A stretch of DNA of 64,000 nt from Christiangramia sp. OXR-203 (GTDB lineage: Bacteria > Bacteroidota > Bacteroidia > Flavobacteriales > Flavobacteriaceae): NCBI RefSeq assembly GCF_034372165.1, contig NZ_CP139698.1, positions 1,302,001 to 1,366,000 of the forward strand, written 5' to 3'. The notes under the pieces are model-generated. The model was given only the letters and a program-made list of their open reading frames with translations, did not search any database and was not told the DNA's origin. Within the stretch, counting starts at the first letter, position 1. The number at the start of each line of letters is the position of its first letter. Shown here piece by piece: positions 1 through 8,491 of the stretch. Both the position numbers and the translations under genes were made by a program.

Positions 1-815
1 TCTACTTCCGGTAACAGCTCTTCAAGATCTTTTTGTTGTAGTGTTGAAGGTAGCATTTTATGGTACCACGCAGCCGCGGCAAAGTAAGGAAGCCTGTTGG
101 CTACCTCAACCGGACCTTCCCGATCTATACCAATTTCAGTAGGAGAAACGAGAATTACGCCGTTTAAATACATCCACTGACTATTTTGCAATTCCAGAGC
201 CAATCCAGAAACACGGGTGGTTCCATAGCTTTCACCAATGAGGTATTTTGGTGATAGCCATCTATTTTTTCTGGTTACAAAAGTACTTAGCCATTCAGCC
301 AGATACGTGATATCTGCCTGCACTCCAAAAAACCTCTCTTTGTCAACATTACCTTCAGCATCTGGGATAGGTCTTGAAAACCCTGTATTTACGGGGTTCA
401 CATAAACGATATCTGCCACGTCCAGAATAGAGTGCGGATTTTCTTTAATTCCGTAAGGTTGCACAGGAAAACCTTCATCATCGATCTTCAAAACCCTTGG
501 ACCAGTATAGGCAATATGCATCCAAACGGAAGCAGAACCGGGTCCACCATTAAAGGAAATGACCAATGGGCGGTCTTCAGTATTATTTATATTTTTACGC
601 TTATAATAGGTGTAAAATAGACTGGCAATTGGAGTTCCGCTTTCATTCCAGAGCGGCATCATACCAGTTTCCGCAGTATAGTCAATAGATTTCCCATTTA
701 TTTTTACTGAATGACTGGTACTCACCATAGTGTCCTTTGGAATCTCAACTTTTTGTGCCACGGCACTGGAAGAGAAGAAAGTAAATGCGAGAATGAGTAA
801 ATGTATTTTTTTCAT
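1..815 (-). CDS. Serine carboxypeptidase-like S10 peptidase (3' end outside window)
   Basis: Secreted alpha/beta-hydrolase peptidase of family S10. About 271 N-terminal residues are visible and the C-terminus runs off the left edge, so the catalytic Asp and His cannot be checked. The protein begins with a Sec signal peptide (MKKIHLLILAF, hydrophobic core, SAVA-Q cleavage region). The oxyanion-hole stretch FNGGPGSAS lies near residue 95 and the nucleophile elbow GESYG places Ser196; both are S10 hallmarks. The gene lies 37 bases downstream of the antiporter stop and may be co-transcribed with it. The substrate is unknown; Bacteroidota S10 enzymes are usually periplasmic or secreted. Confidence 0.88.
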   Translation of the reverse strand, partial: MKKIHLLILAFTFFSSSAVAQKVEIPKDTMVSTSHSVKINGKSIDYTAETGMMPLWNESGTPIASLFYTYYKRKNINNTEDRPLVISFNGGPGSASVWMHIAYTGPRVLKIDDEGFPVQPYGIKENPHSILDVADIVYVNPVNTGFSRPIPDAEGNVDKERFFGVQADITYLAEWLSTFVTRKNRWLSPKYLIGESYGTTRVSGLALELQNSQWMYLNGVILVSPTEIGIDREGPVEVANRLPYFAAAAWYHKMLPSTLQQKDLEELLPEV

Positions 816-852
816 ATTTGGTTTAAGTATTATTGCTGAAGAGCATATTAAT

Positions 853-2859
853 TTACTTGAAAGAAAGTTGGTCATTTAGATGGTTGATATTACTTGGATG
901 ACCAAACAGGTATAATAAATCACCTTGTTCAATAATTGTTTTTGGTGAGATCTCAGTTAAATACCTGCGATCTCTCTGTATCGCAAGCAAGGTGACCTGG
1001 AAGTTCTTTCCAATACCAGAATCTTCGATGGATTTTCCTACGATCTGCCGGTTGTCCCGATTCACTTTTAGAGTAACGATCTCCCTGTTCGGAATGTTCA
1101 GGTGTTGCAGGGCAGGGGAGTGCGGTCTTTTCTTCATGGAAGTCAGCATCTCATAATCTGAAGATCTAATCTGGTTGATAAACTCCTGGATTTCATCAAA
1201 GGGCACAAGATATTTCTTTAGAACCCTGGTAAAGATTTCGATGGAAGTTTCAAATTCTTCCGGGATCACTTCGTCTGCTCCCAATCTCAGGACTTCTTCC
1301 ATTTCTTTGACATACTTGGTACGAACAATAATAGTAGCGGTTTTGGTTAATTGTCTTATCGAAGTAAGCATTTTCCTGGTCGCACCAGCATCTGATATTG
1401 CAATTACGATAACCCTGGCTTCCTGCACATGCGCATGTTTCAGGATCGTTGTATTGATCGCGTCCCCGAATATTACAGGTTCTTTAAGCTCTTTTGCTTT
1501 ATCAAATGCTTCCGGATTTGCATCAATGATCACATATGGAATTTCAGCCTTTTGTGCAGCTTTGGATATGTTGGAACCATTGATCCCGTATCCAATAAGT
1601 ACAAGATGATCCTTCAGATTCTCTTCGGAAAATTCCTCATCAGCCTTAGTGCTTCTCTTAATGTTTTCCAGTCTTTTTCTAACTGCTGGAGGAATCGGTG
1701 CCTTCAGAAGTGCATAGGTGATCCTTGGAGCAGATTCAATCAGGAAAGGAGTAATACCCATCGTAATAATAGAAATGGCGAGGAAGTACTGATAAATATT
1801 TTCAGGAATAATACCACTTTCTTTTCCTACTCCAGAAAGTAACAGGGAGAATTCACCAACCTGGAAGAGACTAAATATAGCCAGGAACATGGTTCTAGCT
1901 GGAAACTTCAGAATAAGTACTGTAACTCCAATAACAAGCATTTTTAATAATACAACCGCGAGTACAAGACCAATAATGATCAGAATATTTTCAGCAAAGA
2001 AATCAAGGTTCAGCAGTGTCCCTACAGAGATAAAGAAAAAGCTTATAAATATTTCTCTAAAGGGTAATACGTTAGCGGTAGCCTGGTGACTGTAATCTGA
2101 TTCAGAAATAATGAGTCCGGCGAAAAACGCTCCCAAAGCTAATGATAAACCGACCGTAGAAGTTAACCATGCCACCCCAAAACAGAATACGACGACCGTA
2201 AGAATAAATAATTCCTGGTTCTTTGTCTTTACGACCCATCCAAAGATCTTAGGCGCGACATACTTTGCAAGAATATATACGATCACCAATACCAGTAAGA
2301 TCTTTAAGATCATGATCCCTACTGTGGTAAGAATATTTGGAGTTTCTCCGGCAAGCAAGGGTGTAAAAAGCATCATAGGAACTACCACGATATCCTGGAA
2401 AATAAGGATTCCCAGACCTATTTTTCCATGTGGTGTGGAAATTTCCCCTTTCTCCTGAAGTAGTTTTAAAACGATCGCCGTACTACTTAAACTAAACAGG
2501 AACCCCAGGAAAATAGAAGTGTTTAAAGGTAATCCCAAGGCGGTTGATATTCCAGCAGTAGCAAGAATGGTACCTCCAACCTGTAATCCACCACCAAGAA
2601 ATATGATCTTCTTGATGGACGCCAGACCTTTTAATGATAATTCGATCCCAATAACGAAAAGCAGGAAAATAATTCCTATTTCTGAAAGCAATTCTACATC
2701 ATGCTGCGAACTAATTAAATTAAAAGCATGCGGGCCGGCTATGATTCCAGCAAGAAGAAATCCCAGAATTGCTGGTAGTTTCAACTTCTGGAATACGAGA
2801 ATGATCACGATCGATAATCCTAGTATAATAACAATATCCTGAAGGATTGGAATTTCCAT
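853..2859 (-). CDS. CPA2-family monovalent cation:proton antiporter (KefB/KefC-like) with TrkA domains
   Basis: Inner-membrane cation/H+ exchanger of 668 residues. Residues about 5-385 form a Na_H_Exchanger domain of roughly a dozen hydrophobic segments, including a QDIVVVPMM-type stretch typical of CPA2 antiporters. A TrkA-N Rossmann domain follows (start GYGINGSN near residue 425), which in this family binds NAD(H) or a related ligand and gates transport. The C-terminus is a TrkA-C (RCK_C) domain. Whether it moves K+ or Na+ cannot be decided from sequence. No glutathione-regulatory partner (KefF/KefG) is adjacent. The start is the ATG followed directly by the first membrane helix. Confidence 0.92.
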   Translation of the reverse strand: MEIPILQDIVIILGLSIVIILVFQKLKLPAILGFLLAGIIAGPHAFNLISSQHDVELLSEIGIIFLLFVIGIELSLKGLASIKKIIFLGGGLQVGGTILATAGISTALGLPLNTSIFLGFLFSLSSTAIVLKLLQEKGEISTPHGKIGLGILIFQDIVVVPMMLFTPLLAGETPNILTTVGIMILKILLVLVIVYILAKYVAPKIFGWVVKTKNQELFILTVVVFCFGVAWLTSTVGLSLALGAFFAGLIISESDYSHQATANVLPFREIFISFFFISVGTLLNLDFFAENILIIIGLVLAVVLLKMLVIGVTVLILKFPARTMFLAIFSLFQVGEFSLLLSGVGKESGIIPENIYQYFLAISIITMGITPFLIESAPRITYALLKAPIPPAVRKRLENIKRSTKADEEFSEENLKDHLVLIGYGINGSNISKAAQKAEIPYVIIDANPEAFDKAKELKEPVIFGDAINTTILKHAHVQEARVIVIAISDAGATRKMLTSIRQLTKTATIIVRTKYVKEMEEVLRLGADEVIPEEFETSIEIFTRVLKKYLVPFDEIQEFINQIRSSDYEMLTSMKKRPHSPALQHLNIPNREIVTLKVNRDNRQIVGKSIEDSGIGKNFQVTLLAIQRDRRYLTEISPKTIIEQGDLLYLFGHPSNINHLNDQLSFK

Positions 2860-2921
2860 ATTTTGGCTGTTAATTAGTTTTTAAAGATAAAAATAATGCG
2901 AGAGCGACTCTAGCATTTAAA

Positions 2922-2950
2922 CAAAAAAGCGGCAGTAAAAACTGCCGCTC
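2922..2950 (-). terminator. Rho-independent terminator of the M61 peptidase gene
   Basis: An 8-bp perfect stem (AGCGGCAG, 2928-2935, with CTGCCGCT, 2942-2949) encloses a 6-base loop. Read on the minus strand it is followed by a run of six T. It lies 23 bases beyond the stop of the M61 peptidase and before the antiporter start. Confidence 0.85.
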
Positions 2951-2972
2951 TATATGAAATACCTGGATTTGA

Positions 2973-4841
2973 TTAACCCTTCAACCAGGCATTTCGCAAT
3001 TCAATTTTATCACCATCTGCATTCTGCACTTCACTTAAAGTCATTTGGGTATCCATAGGTGTAGATACTTTGGCTTTTAACTGCATTTCTTCTTCATTTC
3101 GAACAATGGTCATGGTAAAGTCATCGCCTTCTTTCCATTCCTGGGACTTGCGTATAAGTTCATAAACATTCTGAATAGAATAATCCTCACCATTTACGCT
3201 TTTCATCACGTCACCGCCTTCAACTCCAAGCTCCTTCAGGAAAGTATTAAACTCTGTATCTCCACGGAAAACGATCTCCTTGGTTTCCTGATTTGCAGTG
3301 ATGTAAGGTTGCTGACCTTTCAGAAAGAAACCAACTTCCGTCATCTGCTCCTGTTCCTCAATTCCAGCCTTTGCAAAAAACTCGTCATAAGGAATTGGTG
3401 TTTCACCGGTAACATACTGGTCAAAGAAATTCTGAATTTCAGGATATGTAAGTTCAACGATCGTAGGAATCAATTCATCATCATTAAATGGTTTGTCTTT
3501 CCCGTACTTAGCATTCAATTTTTTCATAAGATCCAGAATTCCCATATTTCCACCGCTAAGTTCCCTTAGCCTGATGTCAAGAGCCATTCCTATAAGCGCT
3601 CCCTTCAGGTAAACATTGTAATAGGAATCTTTATACTCATCTGTAAGTATTTTTTCACTCATTACGGTAAAAGGAACGGTGTCATCAAATCTCTGTGAAG
3701 TTGTGATTTTTTGATTCATTCGCTTATAGAACTCCTTGTTATCTATAAGTCCTTGATTTACCTGGAATAGATTCGCGAAATATTCTGTTACACCTTCATA
3801 AAGCCATAAATGCTTGGACATTTTGGGATCATTATAATCGAAATAATGAACCTCGTTAGAATGAATTCCAAGTGGCGTAATAATATGGAAAAATTCATGC
3901 GATACGATATCGGTCATGCTCTTATCCAGAGAAGATGCATCCATAGACTCAGGCATTACCACCACTGTTGAGGTATGATGTTCCAGAGCTCCATAATTCG
4001 AAGCATCTCCTTCACCTTCGGAAAGGTAAACAAGGATGGCATATTTATCTGTAGAGTTTATGTCGCCAAGAAATTCCTTTTGTGCACGGATCATTTTCTC
4101 CATTCCAGGCTTTAAAGTCTGAGCCGAATGTTTTTCATTTGGTGAATAAACACTAAGTAAAACCTGCATGTTTTCTACCATGAAACTGGTAGTATCTGGC
4201 TTTGAATACAGGATCGGGTTATCGATCACTTCAAAATACCGATCCAGGTTGTAAACATCTGTCTTAGCGTTTCCTGCTTCAGAATTTTTAGTGGAAGCAA
4301 TAGTAAGAGAAGTTCCTGCTACAAGATCTTCAGGACGTACGATCTCTAGCTGATATTTCTTTTCAGTCATTCCGTCGAAATAACCTACGAAACCATGAAG
4401 ATTCAAAAGGAAGTTTTTATTCTTTAAAATATTCGTTCCTGCCATGGAATAAACACCGCCTTCTTCTTCCCAGTCGAAAGAGTCGTTTACCAGGTACATA
4501 ACTTTATCAAGGTTTGCCGCCTTTTCAATCTTATAACTATTATCATCCAGCTTTTCGAAGCTCAATTCGTTTCCTTTATAGTCAATAGCTTTGAAGGATT
4601 CTGTAAATTTTCCGTAGTTATCTTCAGAATAAGTTCCGGGAACAGTTTTCGGGATATTGAATATGGTAGATTCGGTTTTAAATTCTGCCGGGTCTACGGT
4701 AACCCATACTTTGTCATTTTGAACGTTTACCAGATCAAGTTGAGCCAGAACTGGCTTTTCAATAGTTGCCTGGGGATTTTTCTGAGTCTTACAAGCGAAC
4801 AACATTGAAGCTGCAGCCAGACCCATCACAAATTTTTTCAT
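2973..4841 (-). CDS. M61 family peptidase with PDZ domain, lipoprotein
   Basis: Zinc metallopeptidase of 622 residues related to glycyl aminopeptidases (M61). A type II signal peptide ends in the lipobox LFAC, so Cys17 should be lipidated. The zinc motif HEFFH places ligands at His315 and His319 with catalytic Glu316; an E-G-V-T-E-Y motif about 35 residues later supplies the third ligand region. An M61 N-terminal beta domain precedes it. A PDZ-like domain near residues 500-590 (VEGGDVMKSVNGEDYS) follows, as in other M61 peptidases. The gene is monocistronic with its own terminator. Cleavage preference is not predictable from sequence. Confidence 0.92.
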   Translation of the reverse strand: MKKFVMGLAAASMLFACKTQKNPQATIEKPVLAQLDLVNVQNDKVWVTVDPAEFKTESTIFNIPKTVPGTYSEDNYGKFTESFKAIDYKGNELSFEKLDDNSYKIEKAANLDKVMYLVNDSFDWEEEGGVYSMAGTNILKNKNFLLNLHGFVGYFDGMTEKKYQLEIVRPEDLVAGTSLTIASTKNSEAGNAKTDVYNLDRYFEVIDNPILYSKPDTTSFMVENMQVLLSVYSPNEKHSAQTLKPGMEKMIRAQKEFLGDINSTDKYAILVYLSEGEGDASNYGALEHHTSTVVVMPESMDASSLDKSMTDIVSHEFFHIITPLGIHSNEVHYFDYNDPKMSKHLWLYEGVTEYFANLFQVNQGLIDNKEFYKRMNQKITTSQRFDDTVPFTVMSEKILTDEYKDSYYNVYLKGALIGMALDIRLRELSGGNMGILDLMKKLNAKYGKDKPFNDDELIPTIVELTYPEIQNFFDQYVTGETPIPYDEFFAKAGIEEQEQMTEVGFFLKGQQPYITANQETKEIVFRGDTEFNTFLKELGVEGGDVMKSVNGEDYSIQNVYELIRKSQEWKEGDDFTMTIVRNEEEMQLKAKVSTPMDTQMTLSEVQNADGDKIELRNAWLKG

Positions 4842-4991
4842 ATATACTTTTGTTTTCTATTTATAAGACTAAACAGCCCCTTAAACGTTACAGTTATTGA
4901 TTTAATTATATACCAGATCTAATTATTGAAGACGTTGGAAATTCAGTTGAATTGTTTAACGCGAAACATTTTATTTTCGAAATCTAGACAT

Positions 4992-5021
4992 AAAAAAAGC
5001 CTGGCATTTGCCAGGCTTTTT
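4992..5021. terminator. Bidirectional terminator after proA
   Basis: A GCCTGGC/GCCAGGC stem (4999-5005 and 5010-5016, loop ATTT) is flanked by A-run and T-run arms, so it works in either direction. It lies 19 bases after the proA stop on the minus strand. Confidence 0.88.
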
Positions 5022-5039
5022 AACTTATATAGATTGAGA

Positions 5040-6239
5040 TTATACTCTTACATGTCCTTCACCCAATACGTAATATTTATTGGTAACCAATTGTTTAAGA
5101 CCTAAAGGTCCTCTATGGTGAAGCTTGTAGGTTGAAATTGCAAGTTCAGCTCCAACGCCCATTTGCCCACCGTCGGTAAAGCGGGTGGAAGCATTGTGAT
5201 ATACTGCTGCTGAATCTACCTGCTCCATAAATGTGGTTGCTTCTTCTTTATCTGTTGTAATGATCGAAGCAGAGTGACCTCCAGAGTACTGGTTGATCTT
5301 CTCAATAGAATTATCAAGTCCGTCTACAGCTCCAATCACAATTTTCATCGCTAGAAACTCCTCATACCAGGTATCTTCAGATTGTACTTTAGCTTGATCT
5401 GTAAGAACTTCAGAGACTTTATCATCTACCAGAATTTCAACTTTATTATCGCTGAATAATTTTTCCAGTTCTTTCAGTTTAGATTCATACCCTTCAATAT
5501 TAGTATCTACCAATACCTTATCTAAAGCATTACAACCTGAGATCTTGTCGATCTTAGCATTCAGCATTACTTTTTTGGCGATATCAAAATCGGCATTTTT
5601 AGAAACATACAGGAAGTTGTTTCCTCGTCCCGAAACTAACACTGCTCCGGTTGCATGTTCTTTCACAAACGCGATCAATCTCTCGCCGCCACGTGGTACG
5701 ATAAGGTCTAATTGCTCTGGTGGATTTTTCAGAAATTCCTGAGTTTCGGTTCTATCCAGGTGTAAAAGTTTGATCCACTCCTTACCTAATCCGTTTTCTT
5801 CAAGTGCTTCATGCCAGCATTCCTCAAGTATTTTGTTACTTTCAATTGCTTCCTTACCACCTTTCAGATAGATCCTGTTGTTTGCTTTGAAAGCTAGAAC
5901 AGCCGCTTCAATAGTCACATCGGGTCTGGATTCATAAATGATCATGATATTTCCAAATGGAGCCGTTTTGTTCGTAATATCCAGTCCAGTATCCAGTTTT
6001 CTATGTTCGATTACCTGGCCAACCGGATCATCCTGTTCCATCACCTCTTTTACAGACTGGATCATGCCGTCTACTTTTTTCTCATCAACGATCAATCGGT
6101 CATACATAGCCCGATCATCTTTCGTAAAGGCATCCAGATCTTTTTTATTCGCTGCTATAATTTCCTGGCGTCTTTTGTCCAGAATATTCATCATAGACTT
6201 AAGTACGTTATTTTTAGTATCTGATTTTATCAACTTCAT
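5040..6239 (-). CDS. proA: Glutamate-5-semialdehyde dehydrogenase (gamma-glutamyl phosphate reductase)
   Basis: Second step of proline synthesis from glutamate: NADPH-dependent reduction of gamma-glutamyl phosphate. The 399-residue length is close to the usual 410-420 for ProA. It is an ALDH-superfamily fold with the catalytic cysteine in SGCNALDK (Cys236). The motifs IYESRPDVT near residue 105 and GGHSASIIT near residue 325 are characteristic of ProA. It is the last gene of a proC-proB-proA operon, 34 bases after proB, and ends at a strong terminator. Confidence 0.97.
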   Translation of the reverse strand: MKLIKSDTKNNVLKSMMNILDKRRQEIIAANKKDLDAFTKDDRAMYDRLIVDEKKVDGMIQSVKEVMEQDDPVGQVIEHRKLDTGLDITNKTAPFGNIMIIYESRPDVTIEAAVLAFKANNRIYLKGGKEAIESNKILEECWHEALEENGLGKEWIKLLHLDRTETQEFLKNPPEQLDLIVPRGGERLIAFVKEHATGAVLVSGRGNNFLYVSKNADFDIAKKVMLNAKIDKISGCNALDKVLVDTNIEGYESKLKELEKLFSDNKVEILVDDKVSEVLTDQAKVQSEDTWYEEFLAMKIVIGAVDGLDNSIEKINQYSGGHSASIITTDKEEATTFMEQVDSAAVYHNASTRFTDGGQMGVGAELAISTYKLHHRGPLGLKQLVTNKYYVLGEGHVRV

Positions 6240-6273
6240 TTCTTCGTATCTTTAAAATTATATTAATTATTTA

Positions 6274-7047
6274 TTACGAGGTAAACTTCGTACCTACAGG
6301 TTTTCCGGCCATTATGTCCAGAATCACATCTTCACGTTTACCGTTAGCGATATAGGTTACAATGCCTTTGGCTGCAGTACCTTTAGCGATCTTGATCTTG
6401 GATTCCATTCCTCCTCGACCTTCGCCTTCACCTTTCTCAGATTGCTGAACGTATTTTTCTACATTTTCATCAATCTGTACTTTATTTAATTTTTCTGAAT
6501 CGTCATGCTCAGGATGTCCAGTATAAAGACCATCTGTATCACTAAGGATAATTAGCTTTTCAGCGCCGATCAATTCTGCAACTAAACTAGCTAGTTCATC
6601 ATTATCAGAGAACATAGACATAGTTACTGAAACAGCATCATCTTCATTCGCGATTGGAATAATTCCTTCAGATAACAAGGATTCATAACAATTGATCATA
6701 TTCTCACGGTGTATTCCCGGGCTAAAATCTCTTTTGGTAGCTAATACCTGTGCGCATCGCATTCCGTAGTCATGAAAAATGCTATAATAATGACGCATCA
6801 TTCTAGGTTGTCCTACAGAAGAGTACACCTGCCTACGTTTGCTAGCGTCTTCAATATTAATCTGTCCTAGAATTTCTTTACCTGCAATTGCAGATCCGGA
6901 AGAGACGAGGACAACCATGATATCTTCTTCATATAATGTTGCGATCTGTCGCACCAAACTTTTCAATATTGGTCCCAAAATTCTGTTGTCCTTGTTGGTC
7001 ATCACATTGGTTCCAACTTTCACGACAATTCTTCTTTTCTTATCCAT
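6274..7047 (-). CDS. proB: Glutamate 5-kinase, short form without PUA domain
   Basis: First step of proline synthesis: ATP-dependent phosphorylation of glutamate. The 257-residue protein is an amino-acid kinase fold, with VVKVGTNVM at the N-terminus, VSSGSAIAGK near residue 50, and the glutamate/feedback region ANEDDAVS near residue 135. It lacks the roughly 100-residue C-terminal PUA domain of E. coli ProB, as many short bacterial ProB proteins do. It sits between proC and proA with gaps of 35 and 34 bases, so the three are almost certainly one operon. Confidence 0.96.
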   Translation of the reverse strand: MDKKRRIVVKVGTNVMTNKDNRILGPILKSLVRQIATLYEEDIMVVLVSSGSAIAGKEILGQINIEDASKRRQVYSSVGQPRMMRHYYSIFHDYGMRCAQVLATKRDFSPGIHRENMINCYESLLSEGIIPIANEDDAVSVTMSMFSDNDELASLVAELIGAEKLIILSDTDGLYTGHPEHDDSEKLNKVQIDENVEKYVQQSEKGEGEGRGGMESKIKIAKGTAAKGIVTYIANGKREDVILDIMAGKPVGTKFTS

Positions 7048-7082
7048 TATAGATGTTTTGGTTATTAGGTTTTGTAAGTTGA

Positions 7083-7889
7083 TTATTTTTCTTCTCCGAG
7101 TTCAACGGCTCTGTCGAAAGCAGCGTAGGCTGCATCCTTAATAAGTTCCTTAACATTATTATCATCCATAGAATCTAATGCTGCCCTGGTAGTTCCTCCT
7201 TTCGAGGCTACACGGTCCATCCAGGTGTCTGGGCTTAGATCATTCTGGTTGAAAAGTTCCACGGCCCCTTCAAAAGTCTGGCTTACTAATACTTTGGAGT
7301 CATTTTTACTGAAGCCCATTTTAAGAGCAGCTTCCAGCATCGAATTCATAAAATAGAATACATAAGCTGGTCCACTACCTGAAATACCAGTAGAAGCATC
7401 AATAAAATTTTCATTCTTTACGTGTATAGATTCTCCAGTAGTATCCAAAAGATTACGAACCATTAGAAGTTCCACTCTGGAAACTTCCTTGGATTCTGTA
7501 TAGGAAGTGACTCCCTTTCCTACCTGTGCTGGTAGATTGGGCATAGATCTAACCACTTTCTTAACACCCAATCCATTCTGAATTTTCTCTATGGTGATAC
7601 CAGCCATTAAGGAAACAAATATCTGATCCTTGTTTACCATTGGCTTCATTTCCTCAAAAAGCTCATCACAGTGATAAGGCTTAACGGCGACAAAAACCAT
7701 ATCAGCCTTGGGCAGGCATTCCTCAAGTGATTCATAAACATCAAAGTGATCCAGGTCTCTAAGTCTTGCAATCACATCTGCTGATTTATCGAATACCATA
7801 AGATTTCTCCTGTTAAGCATGGCAGATTGTGCCATCCCTTCAGCGTAAGTTAATCCCATGTTTCCTGCTCCAATTACTAATGTTTTCAT
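7083..7889 (-). CDS. proC: Pyrroline-5-carboxylate reductase
   Basis: Last step of proline synthesis: NAD(P)H reduction of pyrroline-5-carboxylate. The 268-residue protein opens with the Rossmann motif VIGAGNMG and carries the family signature near the C-terminus (ASKGGTTRAALDSM, residues about 228-241). SGSGPAYVFYF (about residues 169-179) is the substrate-binding region. It is the first gene of the proline operon, so one promoter upstream of it should control the whole pathway. Confidence 0.97.
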   Translation of the reverse strand: MKTLVIGAGNMGLTYAEGMAQSAMLNRRNLMVFDKSADVIARLRDLDHFDVYESLEECLPKADMVFVAVKPYHCDELFEEMKPMVNKDQIFVSLMAGITIEKIQNGLGVKKVVRSMPNLPAQVGKGVTSYTESKEVSRVELLMVRNLLDTTGESIHVKNENFIDASTGISGSGPAYVFYFMNSMLEAALKMGFSKNDSKVLVSQTFEGAVELFNQNDLSPDTWMDRVASKGGTTRAALDSMDDNNVKELIKDAAYAAFDRAVELGEEK

Positions 7890-8491
7890 ATTTGGTATTT
7901 TAATTCAAATAATATCGACTTTTTGTCGAACGATTTCGATTACTATAGTGCAATTACCATGCGATAGGACTCAAAACACGTAGCTTACCCCCTAGATGAC
8001 CGTTAATTTAGCCACATTCCATAAGAATTAGCATTAATAAAAACTTAAAATCTATTTATGAAATCCTGACTTATTATGGATATAATATCCAATATATGTG
8101 TAGTTGACTGCTAGGTATTCAAATATTTATAAGGATCCTGCTGCATTCTTGCGAGATTCGAAACAATACAATAGGAGAAAATTCGAGAATTGTTCAAGAG
8201 CCTTAAAACTATGTTAAACATTGGTTTCAAAAATAGGCTATAGCGCAATTTTGTCAATTAGCTGTAAGAATGGCAGAACCATCAGTGACCCTGTTAATAA
8301 GGCCTTAGCGACAAATTCACTATCTCAGTAAGAGAATCTGGAAGATGAATAATGTGAAAAGCACCGTAAACACTGATCATATGCCGCAACAATTGTGGGA
8401 ATCGAGTTACTCGAAATCGAATATTTTTTTTATAATTACGAATTGCTAAAAGCCTAAATGGCTAATCTTTAATTATCTACTACTCAGATTA
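7890..8491. other. Intergenic region between divergent proCBA and phytochrome operons
   Basis: About 600 bases with no convincing gene; the longest ATG-started frame is about 34 codons near 8345 and looks random. It should hold the proC promoter (minus) and the promoter of the phytochrome operon (plus). A TTG-N17-TAATCTTT element just before 8492 is a weak match to the Bacteroidota consensus. A short TCGAG-TTA-CTCGA hairpin at 8402-8414 followed by a T-run at 8424-8431 could be a weak terminator or an operator. No tRNA or known riboswitch was recognised. Confidence 0.5.
7915..7929. promoter_or_regulatory. Inverted repeat in the proC promoter region
   Basis: Perfect inverted repeat TCGAC-N5-GTCGA, 26 bases before the proC start codon, next to an imperfect -7-like element (TATTATTTG on the minus strand). 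It could be an operator for control of proline synthesis; no regulator is identified. Confidence 0.3.

Noticed and set aside
1175-1609. Open frame of 144 codons on the plus strand inside the antiporter gene
   Set aside because: It is antisense to strong coding sequence of the antiporter and has no family motif. Similar antisense frames over most genes in the window were left out for the same reason.
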